A stretch of 64,000 bases of DNA, from assembly GCF_047731265.1 (NCBI RefSeq), contig NZ_CP159835.1, positions 310,001-374,000 of the forward strand, read 5' to 3'. This stretch comes from Patiriisocius sp047731265 (GTDB taxonomy: Bacteria > Bacteroidota > Bacteroidia > Flavobacteriales > Flavobacteriaceae). Made by a program: the position numbers and the translations under genes. Under the pieces are notes generated by a model, which saw nothing but the letters and a program-made list of their open reading frames with translations, ran no database searches and was not told where the DNA came from. Below, piece by piece: positions 53,314-62,840 of the stretch; within the stretch, counting starts at the first letter, position 1, and each line of letters opens with the position of its first letter.

Positions 53314-55592
53314 GAATCTACTGGCATTTTTACAATCACATTGTAAATTTTTTCAAAAAATTCTTCAGGTTTAAAAGGTTTAGGAATAATATCATTAAAA
53401 CCTGCCTTATAAAAATCATCTAAATTCTCATCAATAGTGACCGCTGTAAGTGCTATTATCGGTATTTGTGAACTAAATTCTCTTATCTTTTGCGTTGCCT
53501 CAATACCACTAATTCCTGGCATATGTATATCCATTAATATAATATCAAACTCATTTTGTTCCGCAAGTTTGACTGCATCCAGACCATTGTCTGCTACTTG
53601 ACAAATCATTTTGTTCTTTTCAAGAATCTTTTTGGTAATCATTTGATTAATCTTATTGTCTTCAACAACAAGCACCTTTTTGTTCGCTAATGCACTAAAA
53701 TCAACAATCGTTTTATTAATGTCATTATTACTATCAGAAATATTTCCTTCTGAAATATCAATGTCTAAATTAAACCAAAATTTAGACCCCTTCCCCAACT
53801 GACTTTCTAGGTGAATTTTACTGTTGAGGAGTTCCAGTAAATTTTTAACAATTGAAAGCCCTAATCCAGTACCTCCAAATTTTCGATTAATTTGTAATGA
53901 ACCTTGAGAGAAGGTTTCAAAAATACTTTTCTGCTTTTTCTTTGAAATCCCCACCCCATTGTCTTCGATCTCAAAATTCAATTTTACAGTTTTATTCTTT
54001 TGGTCAATTTTCTTAATTCGAACTGTAACTTCGCCGTTCTGAGTAAATTTTACCGAATTACCAATAAGATTGATTAGTATCTGCGATAATTTCAATGGAT
54101 CTCCTAACAGTTTCTGAGGTATATCTTCATCATACTCAAGCTTTAGCAATGTCTTTTTGTCATCTGCAGACTTCTTTAGAGCAATAAGTACATCTTTAAT
54201 TCTCTTTTCAAGGTCAAAAGATGTTTTTTCAATTTCAACTTTATTCGCTTCTAATTTATTAAGATCAAGAATATTATTAATGAGAGACAAAAGATATTCA
54301 CCAGAGAATTTTAAAGAATTTAAATGTTCTTTTTGATGTTCCTTAGGGTCCTCTTCTATTAACAAATGAGTAAGCCCAGTTACTGCATAAAGAGGTGTTC
54401 TTAGTTCGTGGGTAATTGTAGATAAAAACTGTGCCTTTGCTAGCGATGCTTTTTCTGCCTTTTCTTTTGCTAATAACAACTCGGTATTTTTATCTTGAAG
54501 TAAACCGTTTGCCTTTGCTCTTAGATTGTTATTTTTATAAAGAGATAAAGTCAACAACGACAATATTGCTATAAAAGCTATACTGAGAGCATTCGTAACC
54601 CTGTTGAAGTTTTCAGAGTTTTCTTTCTCTAAAAGGTCATTCTCTCTATCTAAGATGGTTTGCTTTAATTGACTTATGCTAGATTCTTCATCAACACTTG
54701 CTGCTATTGCATTGACATAAATTAAATTTAAAGAATCTGTTTTCTTAATATAGGTATTTAAGTCTGAAATTGCGTTTTTTGTATTTCCTAGATTCGTAGC
54801 TATTTCTGAAGATATTTTATAAGAATCTACCTTCAAGTAAGCATAATTATTGTCATTGATAATCTGTAATGCTTCAGATAAGGACTTTTCCGCATCTTTT
54901 AAATAAGTGTTTTGTATATCATCGTCTAACATCAATAGCGCCTCTGCTTTATTTAAAAGCGCACATGCTTTTTGATATTTCATATCATACTCATCAAATT
55001 GAGTGATACCAGCATTCAAATAATTGACGGCAACTTGTGGCTTATTTCTGAGCAATTCTAGCATCCCTCTTCCCAAAAGTATGTAAGATTTACCCTTCTC
55101 ATCATTCTTACTTTTATAAATGGAATCAGACATCTTAAAGCGTTTTTCCGCTTTGGCAAAATTAGATAGTTTAGTATCTATTAAGCCTTGCATTAAATAA
55201 GCGATTGCAAGACTACTCTTATCTTTAGAAAGATGTATGATTTTTATTGCATCTAAATTTAGCCTTGAGGCTTGATTATAGTTTTGTAGGTGGTATTGTA
55301 ATTGAACATTGGTTAGAATCGACTTAGCCTTTAACTCTAAACTGTTTACGCTTGCAATAAGTTTATTTGCTTTTGAAATATTTCTAACCGCTAAGTCAAA
55401 ATTTAAATTTTTAATTGCTTCTGAAGCAGCAGCATTATAACTCTTAAATAAAGTTAATGAATCTTGAAGTGTAAATAGCGCGTCTGGTTGTTGTCCTTGA
55501 TTAATATTTTGCCCAATAACAGTATTAGCCGTAAGGAATAGCAAAACTATTACGGTACACTTGCTCATTAGATTGGAGGGCTTCAACATCAA
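53310..55592 (-). CDS. hybrid histidine kinase with TPR sensor and receiver domain
   Basis: 760 residues: signal peptide (about 8-28), TPR-like helical repeats (40-300) in the periplasm, membrane helix 335-353, dimerisation/phosphoacceptor domain with His395 (THELRTPLYAV), HATPase domain (N-box GNSVKFTQNG near 511, G1 EDNGVGIS 543-550, G2 GGTGLGLSIVKNLL), and a C-terminal receiver with Asp688 (IILMDIHMPG). Phosphate should pass from His395 to Asp688 within the protein. There is no DNA-binding domain and no partner regulator in the neighbourhood, so its output probably goes through a separate phosphotransfer protein. The ligand is unknown. Confidence 0.9.
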   Translation of the reverse strand: MMLKPSNLMSKCTVIVLLFLTANTVIGQNINQGQQPDALFTLQDSLTLFKSYNAAASEAIKNLNFDLAVRNISKANKLIASVNSLELKAKSILTNVQLQYHLQNYNQASRLNLDAIKIIHLSKDKSSLAIAYLMQGLIDTKLSNFAKAEKRFKMSDSIYKSKNDEKGKSYILLGRGMLELLRNKPQVAVNYLNAGITQFDEYDMKYQKACALLNKAEALLMLDDDIQNTYLKDAEKSLSEALQIINDNNYAYLKVDSYKISSEIATNLGNTKNAISDLNTYIKKTDSLNLIYVNAIAASVDEESSISQLKQTILDRENDLLEKENSENFNRVTNALSIAFIAILSLLTLSLYKNNNLRAKANGLLQDKNTELLLAKEKAEKASLAKAQFLSTITHELRTPLYAVTGLTHLLIEEDPKEHQKEHLNSLKFSGEYLLSLINNILDLNKLEANKVEIEKTSFDLEKRIKDVLIALKKSADDKKTLLKLEYDEDIPQKLLGDPLKLSQILINLIGNSVKFTQNGEVTVRIKKIDQKNKTVKLNFEIEDNGVGISKKKQKSIFETFSQGSLQINRKFGGTGLGLSIVKNLLELLNSKIHLESQLGKGSKFWFNLDIDISEGNISDSNNDINKTIVDFSALANKKVLVVEDNKINQMITKKILEKNKMICQVADNGLDAVKLAEQNEFDIILMDIHMPGISGIEATQKIREFSSQIPIIALTAVTIDENLDDFYKAGFNDIIPKPFKPEEFFEKIYNVIVKMPVDS

Positions 55593-55621
55593 AAGAGGGG
55601 GTAGTTTATCGGCAAATATAG

Positions 55622-56617
55622 TTATTTCCTCGATATTTTAAGTGCTAAATCTATTATTCTCGAAGAATATCCGGTTTCATTATCATACCAACCTATTATT
55701 TTAACCATTTTTCCAATTACAGAGGTCATTTGAGAATCAAAAATACAAGAATGGGTATTTCCAATTATATCTATGGAAACGATAGGATCTTCGGTATATT
55801 CAATAATACCAGCAAAATTTGTTTCAGCAGCATTTTTAAAAAGTGCATTGACCTCATCGATCGTTACTTCTTTCTTAACGTTAAGAGTGATGTCGCATAA
55901 AGAACCATTTGGAACCGGCACCCTAATTCCGCAGCCACCAATTACATCATCTAGTTCAGGAAAAATCTTCGTTAATGATTTTGCAGCACCTGTAGTAGTT
56001 GGCACTATTGACTGCCCAGCTGCTCTTGCTCTTCTTAAATCTTTATGCGGCTTATCGTGTAAGCTCTGATCGGTTGTATAACTGTGAATTGTTGTTATGT
56101 ATGCTTGTTCAATCCCGCAAAAATCATTGATAATTTTCAACATTGGAGCAGCATTATTTGTAGTACAAGATGCGTTAGAAACGATTTTTTCTTTTCCGTC
56201 TAATATACAGTCATTTACACCTAGAACTACCGTTTTAATAGAATCATCCATTGGCGGCACAGATAGTATTACTTTACCTGCTCCTCCAGCAAGATGCTTT
56301 TTAAGCTCGGACTCTGTTTTGAAAATTCCTGTAGCTTCGACGACAATATCCACTCCATCCCACTGTATCTCTTCAATACTGCTTTTTGATGAAAATTTGA
56401 AAGATGTCTCACCAACCGTTATAGTGGTTTCTGTGGCAAAAACATTACTTTTCAAAACACCGTGAATACTATCATATTTTAGTAAGTGCGCTAATGTTTT
56501 AGCATCCGCAATATCATTTACTGCGACCACTTCAATTTCAGGGTAATCTAATAACAGTCTGTACAAGGTTCTGCCAATACGACCAAAACCGTTGATACCC
56601 ACCTTTATTGACGCCAT
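55622..56617 (-). CDS. gap: glyceraldehyde-3-phosphate dehydrogenase
   Basis: 331 residues, phosphorylating type I enzyme of glycolysis. NAD-binding GINGFGRIGRTLYR at the N-terminus, catalytic Cys151 in SNASCTTNNAAP, DKPHKDLRRARAAGQSIVPT and the C-terminal WYDNETGYS. The Asp in VAVNDIAD favours NAD over NADP. It is transcribed from the lipA side with a 14-base gap. Confidence 0.95.
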   Translation of the reverse strand: MASIKVGINGFGRIGRTLYRLLLDYPEIEVVAVNDIADAKTLAHLLKYDSIHGVLKSNVFATETTITVGETSFKFSSKSSIEEIQWDGVDIVVEATGIFKTESELKKHLAGGAGKVILSVPPMDDSIKTVVLGVNDCILDGKEKIVSNASCTTNNAAPMLKIINDFCGIEQAYITTIHSYTTDQSLHDKPHKDLRRARAAGQSIVPTTTGAAKSLTKIFPELDDVIGGCGIRVPVPNGSLCDITLNVKKEVTIDEVNALFKNAAETNFAGIIEYTEDPIVSIDIIGNTHSCIFDSQMTSVIGKMVKIIGWYDNETGYSSRIIDLALKISRK

Positions 56618-56631
56618 ATTACGCTTTTTTA

Positions 56632-57504
56632 TTAGGTAAGATGCTTCTGTGCTTTGTAAGATGATCTTACAAGAGGACCACTTTCTACGTGTCTAAAACC
56701 CATCTCTAATCCTATAGTTTCATACTTTTTGAATTGCTCTGGCGTAATAAATTCTTTAACAGGAAGGTGTTTTTTTGATGGTTGCAAGTACTGCCCTATG
56801 GTAACAATATTTAAATTAACATCTCGAAGATCCCGCATCGTTTTTAAAACCTCTTCTTCCGTTTCTCCAAGCCCTAGCATTATTCCACTTTTAGTTCTTT
56901 CGATACCCTTTTCTTTTAGATAGCGGAGGATTTCAAGACTCCGTTCGTATTTTGCTTGAATACGGACTTCGCGAGTTAATCGCTTTACTGTTTCCATATT
57001 ATGAGATACAACCTCAGGTTTCACAGCGATGATGCGATCTATATTACGGGTATTTCCTTGAAAATCTGGAATTAGGGTCTCTAATGTTGTTTCCGGATTC
57101 ATTCGTCTGATTGCCTTTACAGTTTCAGCCCAAAGTATAGACCCCATATCCTTAATATCATCTCTATCCACCGATGTAATAACAGCGTGTTTTATTTCCA
57201 TTAATTTAATGGACCGCGCTACTTTTTCAGGCTCATCCCAGTCCACTGTTTCTGGTCTTCCTGTTTTTACTCCGCAAAACCCACAAGAGCGTGTACAAGT
57301 ATTCCCTAGTATCATAAAAGTTGCCGTACCTTCGGTCCAGCATTCTCCCATATTAGGACAACTACCAGACGTACATATCGTATGTAAGTCGTATTTTTCT
57401 ACAAGACCTCTAAGCGCGGTATACTTTTTACCGGTGGGTAATTTAACCCTAAGCCATTTGGGTTTTTTCGCAGTTTGTGGAGGTGATAGAGTTTCTAAAT
57501 TCAT
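56632..57504 (-). CDS. lipA: lipoyl synthase
   Basis: Radical SAM enzyme inserting sulphur into octanoyl groups of pyruvate and other dehydrogenase complexes. 290 residues from ATG 57504 (MNLETLSPPQTAKKPKWLRV). The auxiliary cluster Cys motif is CTSGSCPNMGEC and the radical SAM motif is CTRSCGFC, both complete. The terminal RSSYKA (Ser ligand region) is present. It precedes gap in the operon. Confidence 0.96.
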   Translation of the reverse strand: MNLETLSPPQTAKKPKWLRVKLPTGKKYTALRGLVEKYDLHTICTSGSCPNMGECWTEGTATFMILGNTCTRSCGFCGVKTGRPETVDWDEPEKVARSIKLMEIKHAVITSVDRDDIKDMGSILWAETVKAIRRMNPETTLETLIPDFQGNTRNIDRIIAVKPEVVSHNMETVKRLTREVRIQAKYERSLEILRYLKEKGIERTKSGIMLGLGETEEEVLKTMRDLRDVNLNIVTIGQYLQPSKKHLPVKEFITPEQFKKYETIGLEMGFRHVESGPLVRSSYKAQKHLT

Positions 57505-57652
57505 ATAGAACAAAGATAACAATAGAAAAGGAAATTATTACGATAATGCAACAATGGAATCTTTATTTTAAGGACCAAATGAGCAACTTTAACATGTAAA
57601 CGTTACTTTGCTAAAAATTGATCTTTAAATAAATAAAAAATCGCCCAAGAAA

Positions 57653-57683
57653 AAGTCTGACAAATAAATAATTTATCAGACTT
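57653..57683 (-). terminator. terminator of the subtilase gene
   Basis: 8-bp stem aagtctga/tcagactt (57653-57660 and 57676-57683) with a 15-base AT-rich loop. On the minus strand it is followed by a U-rich run. It lies 15 bases after the stop at 57698. Confidence 0.6.
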
Positions 57684-57697
57684 AAAAAAAATAGCGT

Positions 57698-59317
57698 TTA
57701 TTCTTTAATAACAATTTTATTGTAGCTGTCAATATTCCCTTCAAAAGAAATTTTAAATATATATGATCCACGAGCCAAATCACTTATACTAACCGAGGTG
57801 TTTTGAAAATCATTAATTTCTTTTACTTTTCTTCCATCTACAGCGTAAATAATAACACTTTTCAATTTAGAATTGTCATTTGTAGTTATTGTTATAATTC
57901 CGTTTGATGGATTTGGATATAAGTTAACATTCTGATTACTATTAAAACCCTCTACTGAAAGAGACTCACAGCCAGCCATTAAAGCCTGTATTGCATTATT
58001 TACATTAAGTCTTCCTCCAGTTGTCGTTATCCCTTCTAAAGAGGCATTAGGATCAACGCCTTCAAATATATAATCGCGTACCAATCTTGCTGCTACAGCT
58101 GGGTTAGTTTTAGCTAGATTTGCAAAATTTTGACACGGAGCAGAATACAGTAACGCAATAGTTCCTGTTACATGGGGTGTTGCAGCAGAAGTTCCTCCAA
58201 ATCCTCCATAACCGTTACCTGATTGCGGAGTAATTGTTCCTGCCCCAGGCGCACCAAGGTCTATAGTTTCAGCACCATATCCAGCAGAAGTCACCTTATT
58301 ATCTAAAATATTTGTGTTTGTAACCGCTATTAGATATTCACTTGGACACGCCGTTGGTAAATCTCCAATAATGTCTACATTCTGGTTCGCATTGATAGTA
58401 GCACCACAGCTCAAAATTCCATTTTCTCCTAGCGTATCATAGAGTCCACACCAGAGTGGTGCGTCATCAGGGTTTCCAAAGTCCACTCCCCAAGAAGCAT
58501 TTGTCGAAACTACGAAAGCTCCTTCTGCTCCATCCGTTTCATTATATAAAATTCTAGCTTCTAGAACATAGCTATAGGCTTGAATAACGCGCGCTTCGTT
58601 TGTGCTAAAATTATTTTTAATAATCATTACTTTAACATCCCAATTTACACCTGTAACTCCTATCCCATTGTTTCCTTGTGCCCCAACAATACCTGCAACA
58701 GGTGTTCCATGGCCACCGCCAGATATATTATCATCGTTAGTTACAATGCTCCAGCCTAAATAATCATCGATATAAGTATTACCATCATCGTCAATATCAT
58801 TATCAGGTATTTCTGCCTCATTAGTCCATAAATTATCACCAAAATCTTCGTGATCTAAATCATGACCGTCATCCAATACGGCAGCGACTATTTCATCCCC
58901 GTTCATAGTAAAACCTCCAGTTGAAACATCCCAAGCATCATCTGCATCTATGTCCCTATCATTACTTTGAAAATATTGCCATTGATCATCAAATAAAGTA
59001 TCATCTGGTGTTGTGGCCCTTGTAGTTACGATATGATTTTTTTGAGCCACCTGTACAAAAGCATTTTTATAAAGTTCGCTTATGACTTCCGCTTCGCTAA
59101 TTTCTAAAGGCGCTAAACGCAGTAACCAAATATTTAATGGTTTTGAAATTAATTCTGATTCGATTACTTGAATATTACTAAGTGCCTCGGTAACTCTTGA
59201 TGCAGTAATGTTAGCATCTAATTGAACGAGAATTTCATTTTCAACAAATCGGGCTTGTGATTGCGCGTTTCCGCATAGAAAAAATGACAAGCAAGTAAGT
59301 AACAATAATTTTTTCAT
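57698..59317 (-). CDS. S8-family (subtilisin-like) protease with propeptide and T9SS domain
   Basis: 539 residues. Signal peptide 1-22; propeptide-like domain about 25-102; catalytic domain with Asp149 (VAAVLDDGHD), His203 (GGGHGTPVAG), oxyanion Asn273 (STNASWG) and nucleophile Ser377 (GGTSAATPHV). A linker and a C-terminal T9SS type A sorting domain follow (NVNLYPNPSNGIITIT to YNKIVIKE). An insertion of aspartate-rich sequence (DNDIDDDGNTYIDD, about 172-185) probably binds calcium. Exported by T9SS. No promoter is seen in the 90 bases before it, so it is likely cotranscribed with the lipoprotein at 59408 whose sequence resembles its propeptide. Confidence 0.93.
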   Translation of the reverse strand: MKKLLLLTCLSFFLCGNAQSQARFVENEILVQLDANITASRVTEALSNIQVIESELISKPLNIWLLRLAPLEISEAEVISELYKNAFVQVAQKNHIVTTRATTPDDTLFDDQWQYFQSNDRDIDADDAWDVSTGGFTMNGDEIVAAVLDDGHDLDHEDFGDNLWTNEAEIPDNDIDDDGNTYIDDYLGWSIVTNDDNISGGGHGTPVAGIVGAQGNNGIGVTGVNWDVKVMIIKNNFSTNEARVIQAYSYVLEARILYNETDGAEGAFVVSTNASWGVDFGNPDDAPLWCGLYDTLGENGILSCGATINANQNVDIIGDLPTACPSEYLIAVTNTNILDNKVTSAGYGAETIDLGAPGAGTITPQSGNGYGGFGGTSAATPHVTGTIALLYSAPCQNFANLAKTNPAVAARLVRDYIFEGVDPNASLEGITTTGGRLNVNNAIQALMAGCESLSVEGFNSNQNVNLYPNPSNGIITITTNDNSKLKSVIIYAVDGRKVKEINDFQNTSVSISDLARGSYIFKISFEGNIDSYNKIVIKE

Positions 59318-59407
59318 CTGTATAAAATATTTGATCGTTAGAAAAACGGAATGCCTCGTTTATTCATCTTCGTTTGGCTGGTTTATTTTTGATGGGCATT
59401 TCATAGC

Positions 59408-59731
59408 TTAAATTTTAGTTTTTCTTAATGTTACATCACTATTTTGCTGAGCTTCTTTTACAAAAGAAGATTTCCTTAATAACTTTATCAAGGATGTATC
59501 TGCAATTTTATTTTGATTATACTCAAAAAGAAATATGTGCATTGGTCTACTTACGATTTTTATTTTCTGAAGTGAGTAAACGCTAAATTCATTTTCTAAA
59601 TCTATAACAGATTCACTCTTATTCAATTGAACCAATACTGTGTCAGCATTTAAAACCCCAGTATCCTTGCTTTTACAAGAGCCTAAGACAAACACTATAA
59701 AAGAAGCTACTACTACTGTTGTAAATTTCAT
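59408..59731 (-). CDS. small lipoprotein resembling a free-standing subtilase propeptide
   Basis: 107 residues: signal peptide with lipobox FVLGSC (Cys19), then about 75 residues. Compared with the neighbouring protease, residues 32-105 align with protease residues 29-102 at a constant offset of 3 and no gap: shared LVQL, S(K/R)P, I-L, FV--AQ-N, VT-R-T, about 22 of 74 identical by eye. So it is probably a separate copy of the propeptide/inhibitor module, anchored in a membrane. Propeptides fold and inhibit subtilases, so a chaperone or inhibitor role is inferred. It lies upstream in the same direction, 90 bases before the protease. Confidence 0.7.
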   Translation of the reverse strand: MKFTTVVVASFIVFVLGSCKSKDTGVLNADTVLVQLNKSESVIDLENEFSVYSLQKIKIVSRPMHIFLFEYNQNKIADTSLIKLLRKSSFVKEAQQNSDVTLRKTKI

Positions 59732-59780
59732 AAAGACATAAAGTTAATCAATCTAATTTTATTTGTTACCAAAAAAAATA

Positions 59781-59808
59781 AAAAAAGGCCTGTAGTATGA
59801 TACAGGCC
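59781..59808 (-). terminator. terminator of the M1 peptidase gene
   Basis: 8-bp perfect stem ggcctgta/tacaggcc (59787-59794, 59801-59808), 6-base loop. On the minus strand it is followed by U6 (A6 at 59781-59786). It is 25 bases after the stop at 59834 and insulates the lipoprotein-protease pair from the gene before it. Confidence 0.85.
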
Positions 59809-59833
59809 CTTAAAATTTGATAAAATGCTGTTA

Positions 59834-62134
59834 TTAATTTTTAACCTTCTCTTTAAAAGCATCAAACTCTCCTAATTTTTTACGCTTAGGCCACGAGTTA
59901 TTCGCAGTATCAATATCTGCTGTTTCTTCGTCTGGGTCCACAATAATTTTTGTTATTTCCATTTCTGATGCGATTACTTTACTTACTTCAGCATCATTTT
60001 TTCTCCAGATTTGAGCTGGAAATGTTTCGCGTTTTGTAGATCCATCACTGTAGGTATACTCTACTATAATAGGCATTGGGATTCCTCCTGGCTTATCATA
60101 AGTAACCTGATAAAAATATTTAGGACTCTTCATTTTTGCTCTGTCCTCTGGCGAAACGTTGTCCATAATATATTGTTGCAATGTAGTAATATCATTAAGT
60201 GTTTTCACCTTCATGTCTTCTTCAAAATCCTCGCTACCTTCTTCTACCAAATATACTAATGGCGGTAAGTCACTTTCGCTAATTCCTCGTGCAGCAATCA
60301 TCTCACGAACTTCCTTGTTCATTTTTGAAGTTACATAGAATTTCTTCACTTCTTTTATACCAATATCAGTGTAATCTGTCGTATAGAACCAAGCTCTCCA
60401 AAACCAATCTAAATCTATAGCAGAAGCATCCTCCATAGTACGGAAAAAATCTTCTGGTGTAGGGTGCTTGAACATCCATCGTTTTGAATAGGTTCTAAAA
60501 GCGTGATCAAACAAATCACGACCCATAATAGTTTCTCTCAAAATATTAAGTCCTGTAGCTGGTTTAGAATATGCATTTGCACCAAAATTATAAGTATTCA
60601 AGCCTTTGGTCATAATTGGAGCAATCGCATCTTGATCACCCGCCATATAGCTTATAATATTTTTTGCTGGACCACGACGCGAAGGATATGCCTTGTTAGG
60701 AGCGATTGCATCTGGATACCACTCTCCAAAATCTTGCTCAGCAACATACTGTACAAAAGTATTTAAACCTTCATCCATCCAGGTCCATTGGCGTTCGTCA
60801 CTATTTACGATCATCGGAAAATAGTTATGCCCTACCTCGTGAATAATTACACTCATCATACCATACTTTATACGCTCACTATAGTTTCCTTCTTTATCAG
60901 GACGCCCATAATTCCAGCATATCATAGGATATTCCATTCCTTGCCCTTTAGCGTGTACAGAAATCGCCTTGTGGTATGGGTAATCAAAACTCATTCTAGA
61001 GTATGATTTTAAAGTACTGGCGACTACTATTGTTGAATAATCTTCCCACAAAGGATTTCCTTCTGGCGGATACATTGAAACCGCCATCACATCTTTATCA
61101 CCAATCTTAACAGACATCATATCCCAAATAAATCTTCTTGAAGTTGCAAATCCAAAATCACGAACATTCTCTGCTTCAAACTTCCAAGTTTTTGTTGCAG
61201 CACTAAATCCTTTTGAAGCAGCTTCTGCCTCCTCTTGTGTTACAATAATTACTGGTTTATCATAGGCATTTTGAGCTTGTTCAAAACGATTCATCATTTC
61301 TTTTGAAAAAATTTCTTTGCGGTTAGCCAATTTGCCTGTACCGTCTAGAATGTGATCTGACGGCACTGTTATATTTACTTCATAGTCACCAAAAGGTAAT
61401 GCAAACTCATCGCGTCCCCAGAACTGACTATTTTGCCATCCCTCTACATCGCTATACACGGCCATTCTTGGAAAGAACTGTGCAATTACATAGCCTTTAT
61501 TCCCGTCCTCAAAAACTTCATAACCGCTTCTTGCTCTATCGATGGTATGATTCACAACATTATACCACCATTTGATATTAAAACTATATTTATCTCCTGG
61601 CTGCATGACTGCTGGAATATCAATCCGCATCATGGTTCGATTGATAGTGTAGCTAAGATCATTTCCCTTAGTGTCTTTAACGTGATCAATTTTGAAACCA
61701 CCGTCAAACCCGGCTCCCATATAACTATTTACAAATTTACTTGCTTGTTGCGCAGGAGCAGCTCCACTTCCTTCAATAAGAGGTGATTTTGAATCTTTTG
61801 CACGTACATTTTGATCTAGTTGTACCCAAAGATATTCTAATACATCTGGTGAGTTGTTTGTATACGTAATCGTTTCATTACCGTATAGAACAGATTCCTT
61901 ATCATCTAAACGAATATCCATTTTATAATCTGCTTGCTGCTGATAATACATAGGTCCTGGAGCACCACTCGCAGATCTATATTGATTTGGAGAAGAAAAC
62001 TCTGTGTACAGTTGTTTAAATTTATTTTCGTTAGTATGGCCTGGCTTGCGAGCTTCTGTTTCGCCGTCTTGGGCATGCGATACTCCTGCAACTAAAAAGA
62101 GTAAGATTAAGGAATAAATTTTTGTCAATTTCAT
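59834..62134 (-). CDS. M1-family metallopeptidase
   Basis: 766 residues: signal peptide (MKLTKIYSLILLFLVAGVSHA), N-terminal beta domain (about 70-260) and gluzincin catalytic domain with HEVGH at 432-436 and third zinc ligand Glu455 (MDEGLNTFVQY). The proton-donor Tyr lies in the following region. The C-terminal part has VTYDKPGGIPMPIIVEYTY. Soluble or surface-associated peptidase outside the cytoplasm; M1 members are aminopeptidases but the GAMEN exopeptidase motif is not evident, as in other members of this Bacteroidota group. Confidence 0.92.
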   Translation of the reverse strand: MKLTKIYSLILLFLVAGVSHAQDGETEARKPGHTNENKFKQLYTEFSSPNQYRSASGAPGPMYYQQQADYKMDIRLDDKESVLYGNETITYTNNSPDVLEYLWVQLDQNVRAKDSKSPLIEGSGAAPAQQASKFVNSYMGAGFDGGFKIDHVKDTKGNDLSYTINRTMMRIDIPAVMQPGDKYSFNIKWWYNVVNHTIDRARSGYEVFEDGNKGYVIAQFFPRMAVYSDVEGWQNSQFWGRDEFALPFGDYEVNITVPSDHILDGTGKLANRKEIFSKEMMNRFEQAQNAYDKPVIIVTQEEAEAASKGFSAATKTWKFEAENVRDFGFATSRRFIWDMMSVKIGDKDVMAVSMYPPEGNPLWEDYSTIVVASTLKSYSRMSFDYPYHKAISVHAKGQGMEYPMICWNYGRPDKEGNYSERIKYGMMSVIIHEVGHNYFPMIVNSDERQWTWMDEGLNTFVQYVAEQDFGEWYPDAIAPNKAYPSRRGPAKNIISYMAGDQDAIAPIMTKGLNTYNFGANAYSKPATGLNILRETIMGRDLFDHAFRTYSKRWMFKHPTPEDFFRTMEDASAIDLDWFWRAWFYTTDYTDIGIKEVKKFYVTSKMNKEVREMIAARGISESDLPPLVYLVEEGSEDFEEDMKVKTLNDITTLQQYIMDNVSPEDRAKMKSPKYFYQVTYDKPGGIPMPIIVEYTYSDGSTKRETFPAQIWRKNDAEVSKVIASEMEITKIIVDPDEETADIDTANNSWPKRKKLGEFDAFKEKVKN

Positions 62135-62202
62135 AATTATTTTTCGATTTTTTTAACTAATTTTTAAAAATACTTTTTTATTGTAGCTCTATTGGATATT
62201 CA

Positions 62203-62703
62203 TTAAAAGTTTAACAATCCTTTAGGGTTTGTTCTCTCTAATATTAGACTGCGCCTGTTTGAAGGTGTTTTAACGTGAATAATATTTTGTTGGTCCTCAA
62301 AAAGATCCATTAAAATTTTATTCTCAATTTCCATTGCTTTTAGTTCTGATATACCTGTAACTTCAAAGTAGCATTTAACTTGATCTATATCCATTTCTTT
62401 CCCTATGTAATGAAGAGAAACGGAAGCGCCATTTACTTTAATTTTTAGCTTTTTGAGAATGTACTCTTTTAAGTATTCTTCATCTTGAGCAGTTTCCTTT
62501 TTTGTCCCAATATGAATTTCTTTAAGATGTCTTTCAGAAAGTGTTTTCTCTAAATCATCTACAAATATTTGTGTGATAATCTGGAGAGATTCTTTTTCTT
62601 GTTTATATTCAATCTTGGTCACGCTAACAAAAAATTTATGCGCTGTGAAGGCAGCAGTTATTGAAAATATAACAGAGAGTATTAAAATTTTATGGATTCT
62701 CAT
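62203..62703 (-). CDS. DUF6702 family protein
   Basis: 166 residues from ATG 62703 (MRIHKILILSVIFSITAAFTAHKFFVSVTKIEY); the frame from 62745 only adds an unlikely leader. N-terminal signal or membrane anchor; body with KEKESLQIITQIFVDDLEKTLS, KLKIKVNG and KCYFEVTGI. DUF6702 is a Bacteroidota family usually found just upstream of M1 peptidases like the one at 59834, as here (68 bases). Function unknown. Confidence 0.85.
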   Translation of the reverse strand: MRIHKILILSVIFSITAAFTAHKFFVSVTKIEYKQEKESLQIITQIFVDDLEKTLSERHLKEIHIGTKKETAQDEEYLKEYILKKLKIKVNGASVSLHYIGKEMDIDQVKCYFEVTGISELKAMEIENKILMDLFEDQQNIIHVKTPSNRRSLILERTNPKGLLNF

Positions 62704-62840
62704 TAGGGCTAAGCTTTTGGTATTGTTTACGTTTGTTATTAACAATAGTTGTCAAGCCACTTATTAAAATGGTCTGAGTGTTTGTTTGATATTGATTTTT
62801 ACAAAAAATGTTCCTTTTTGTATATTCGAAGAACAAAGGT

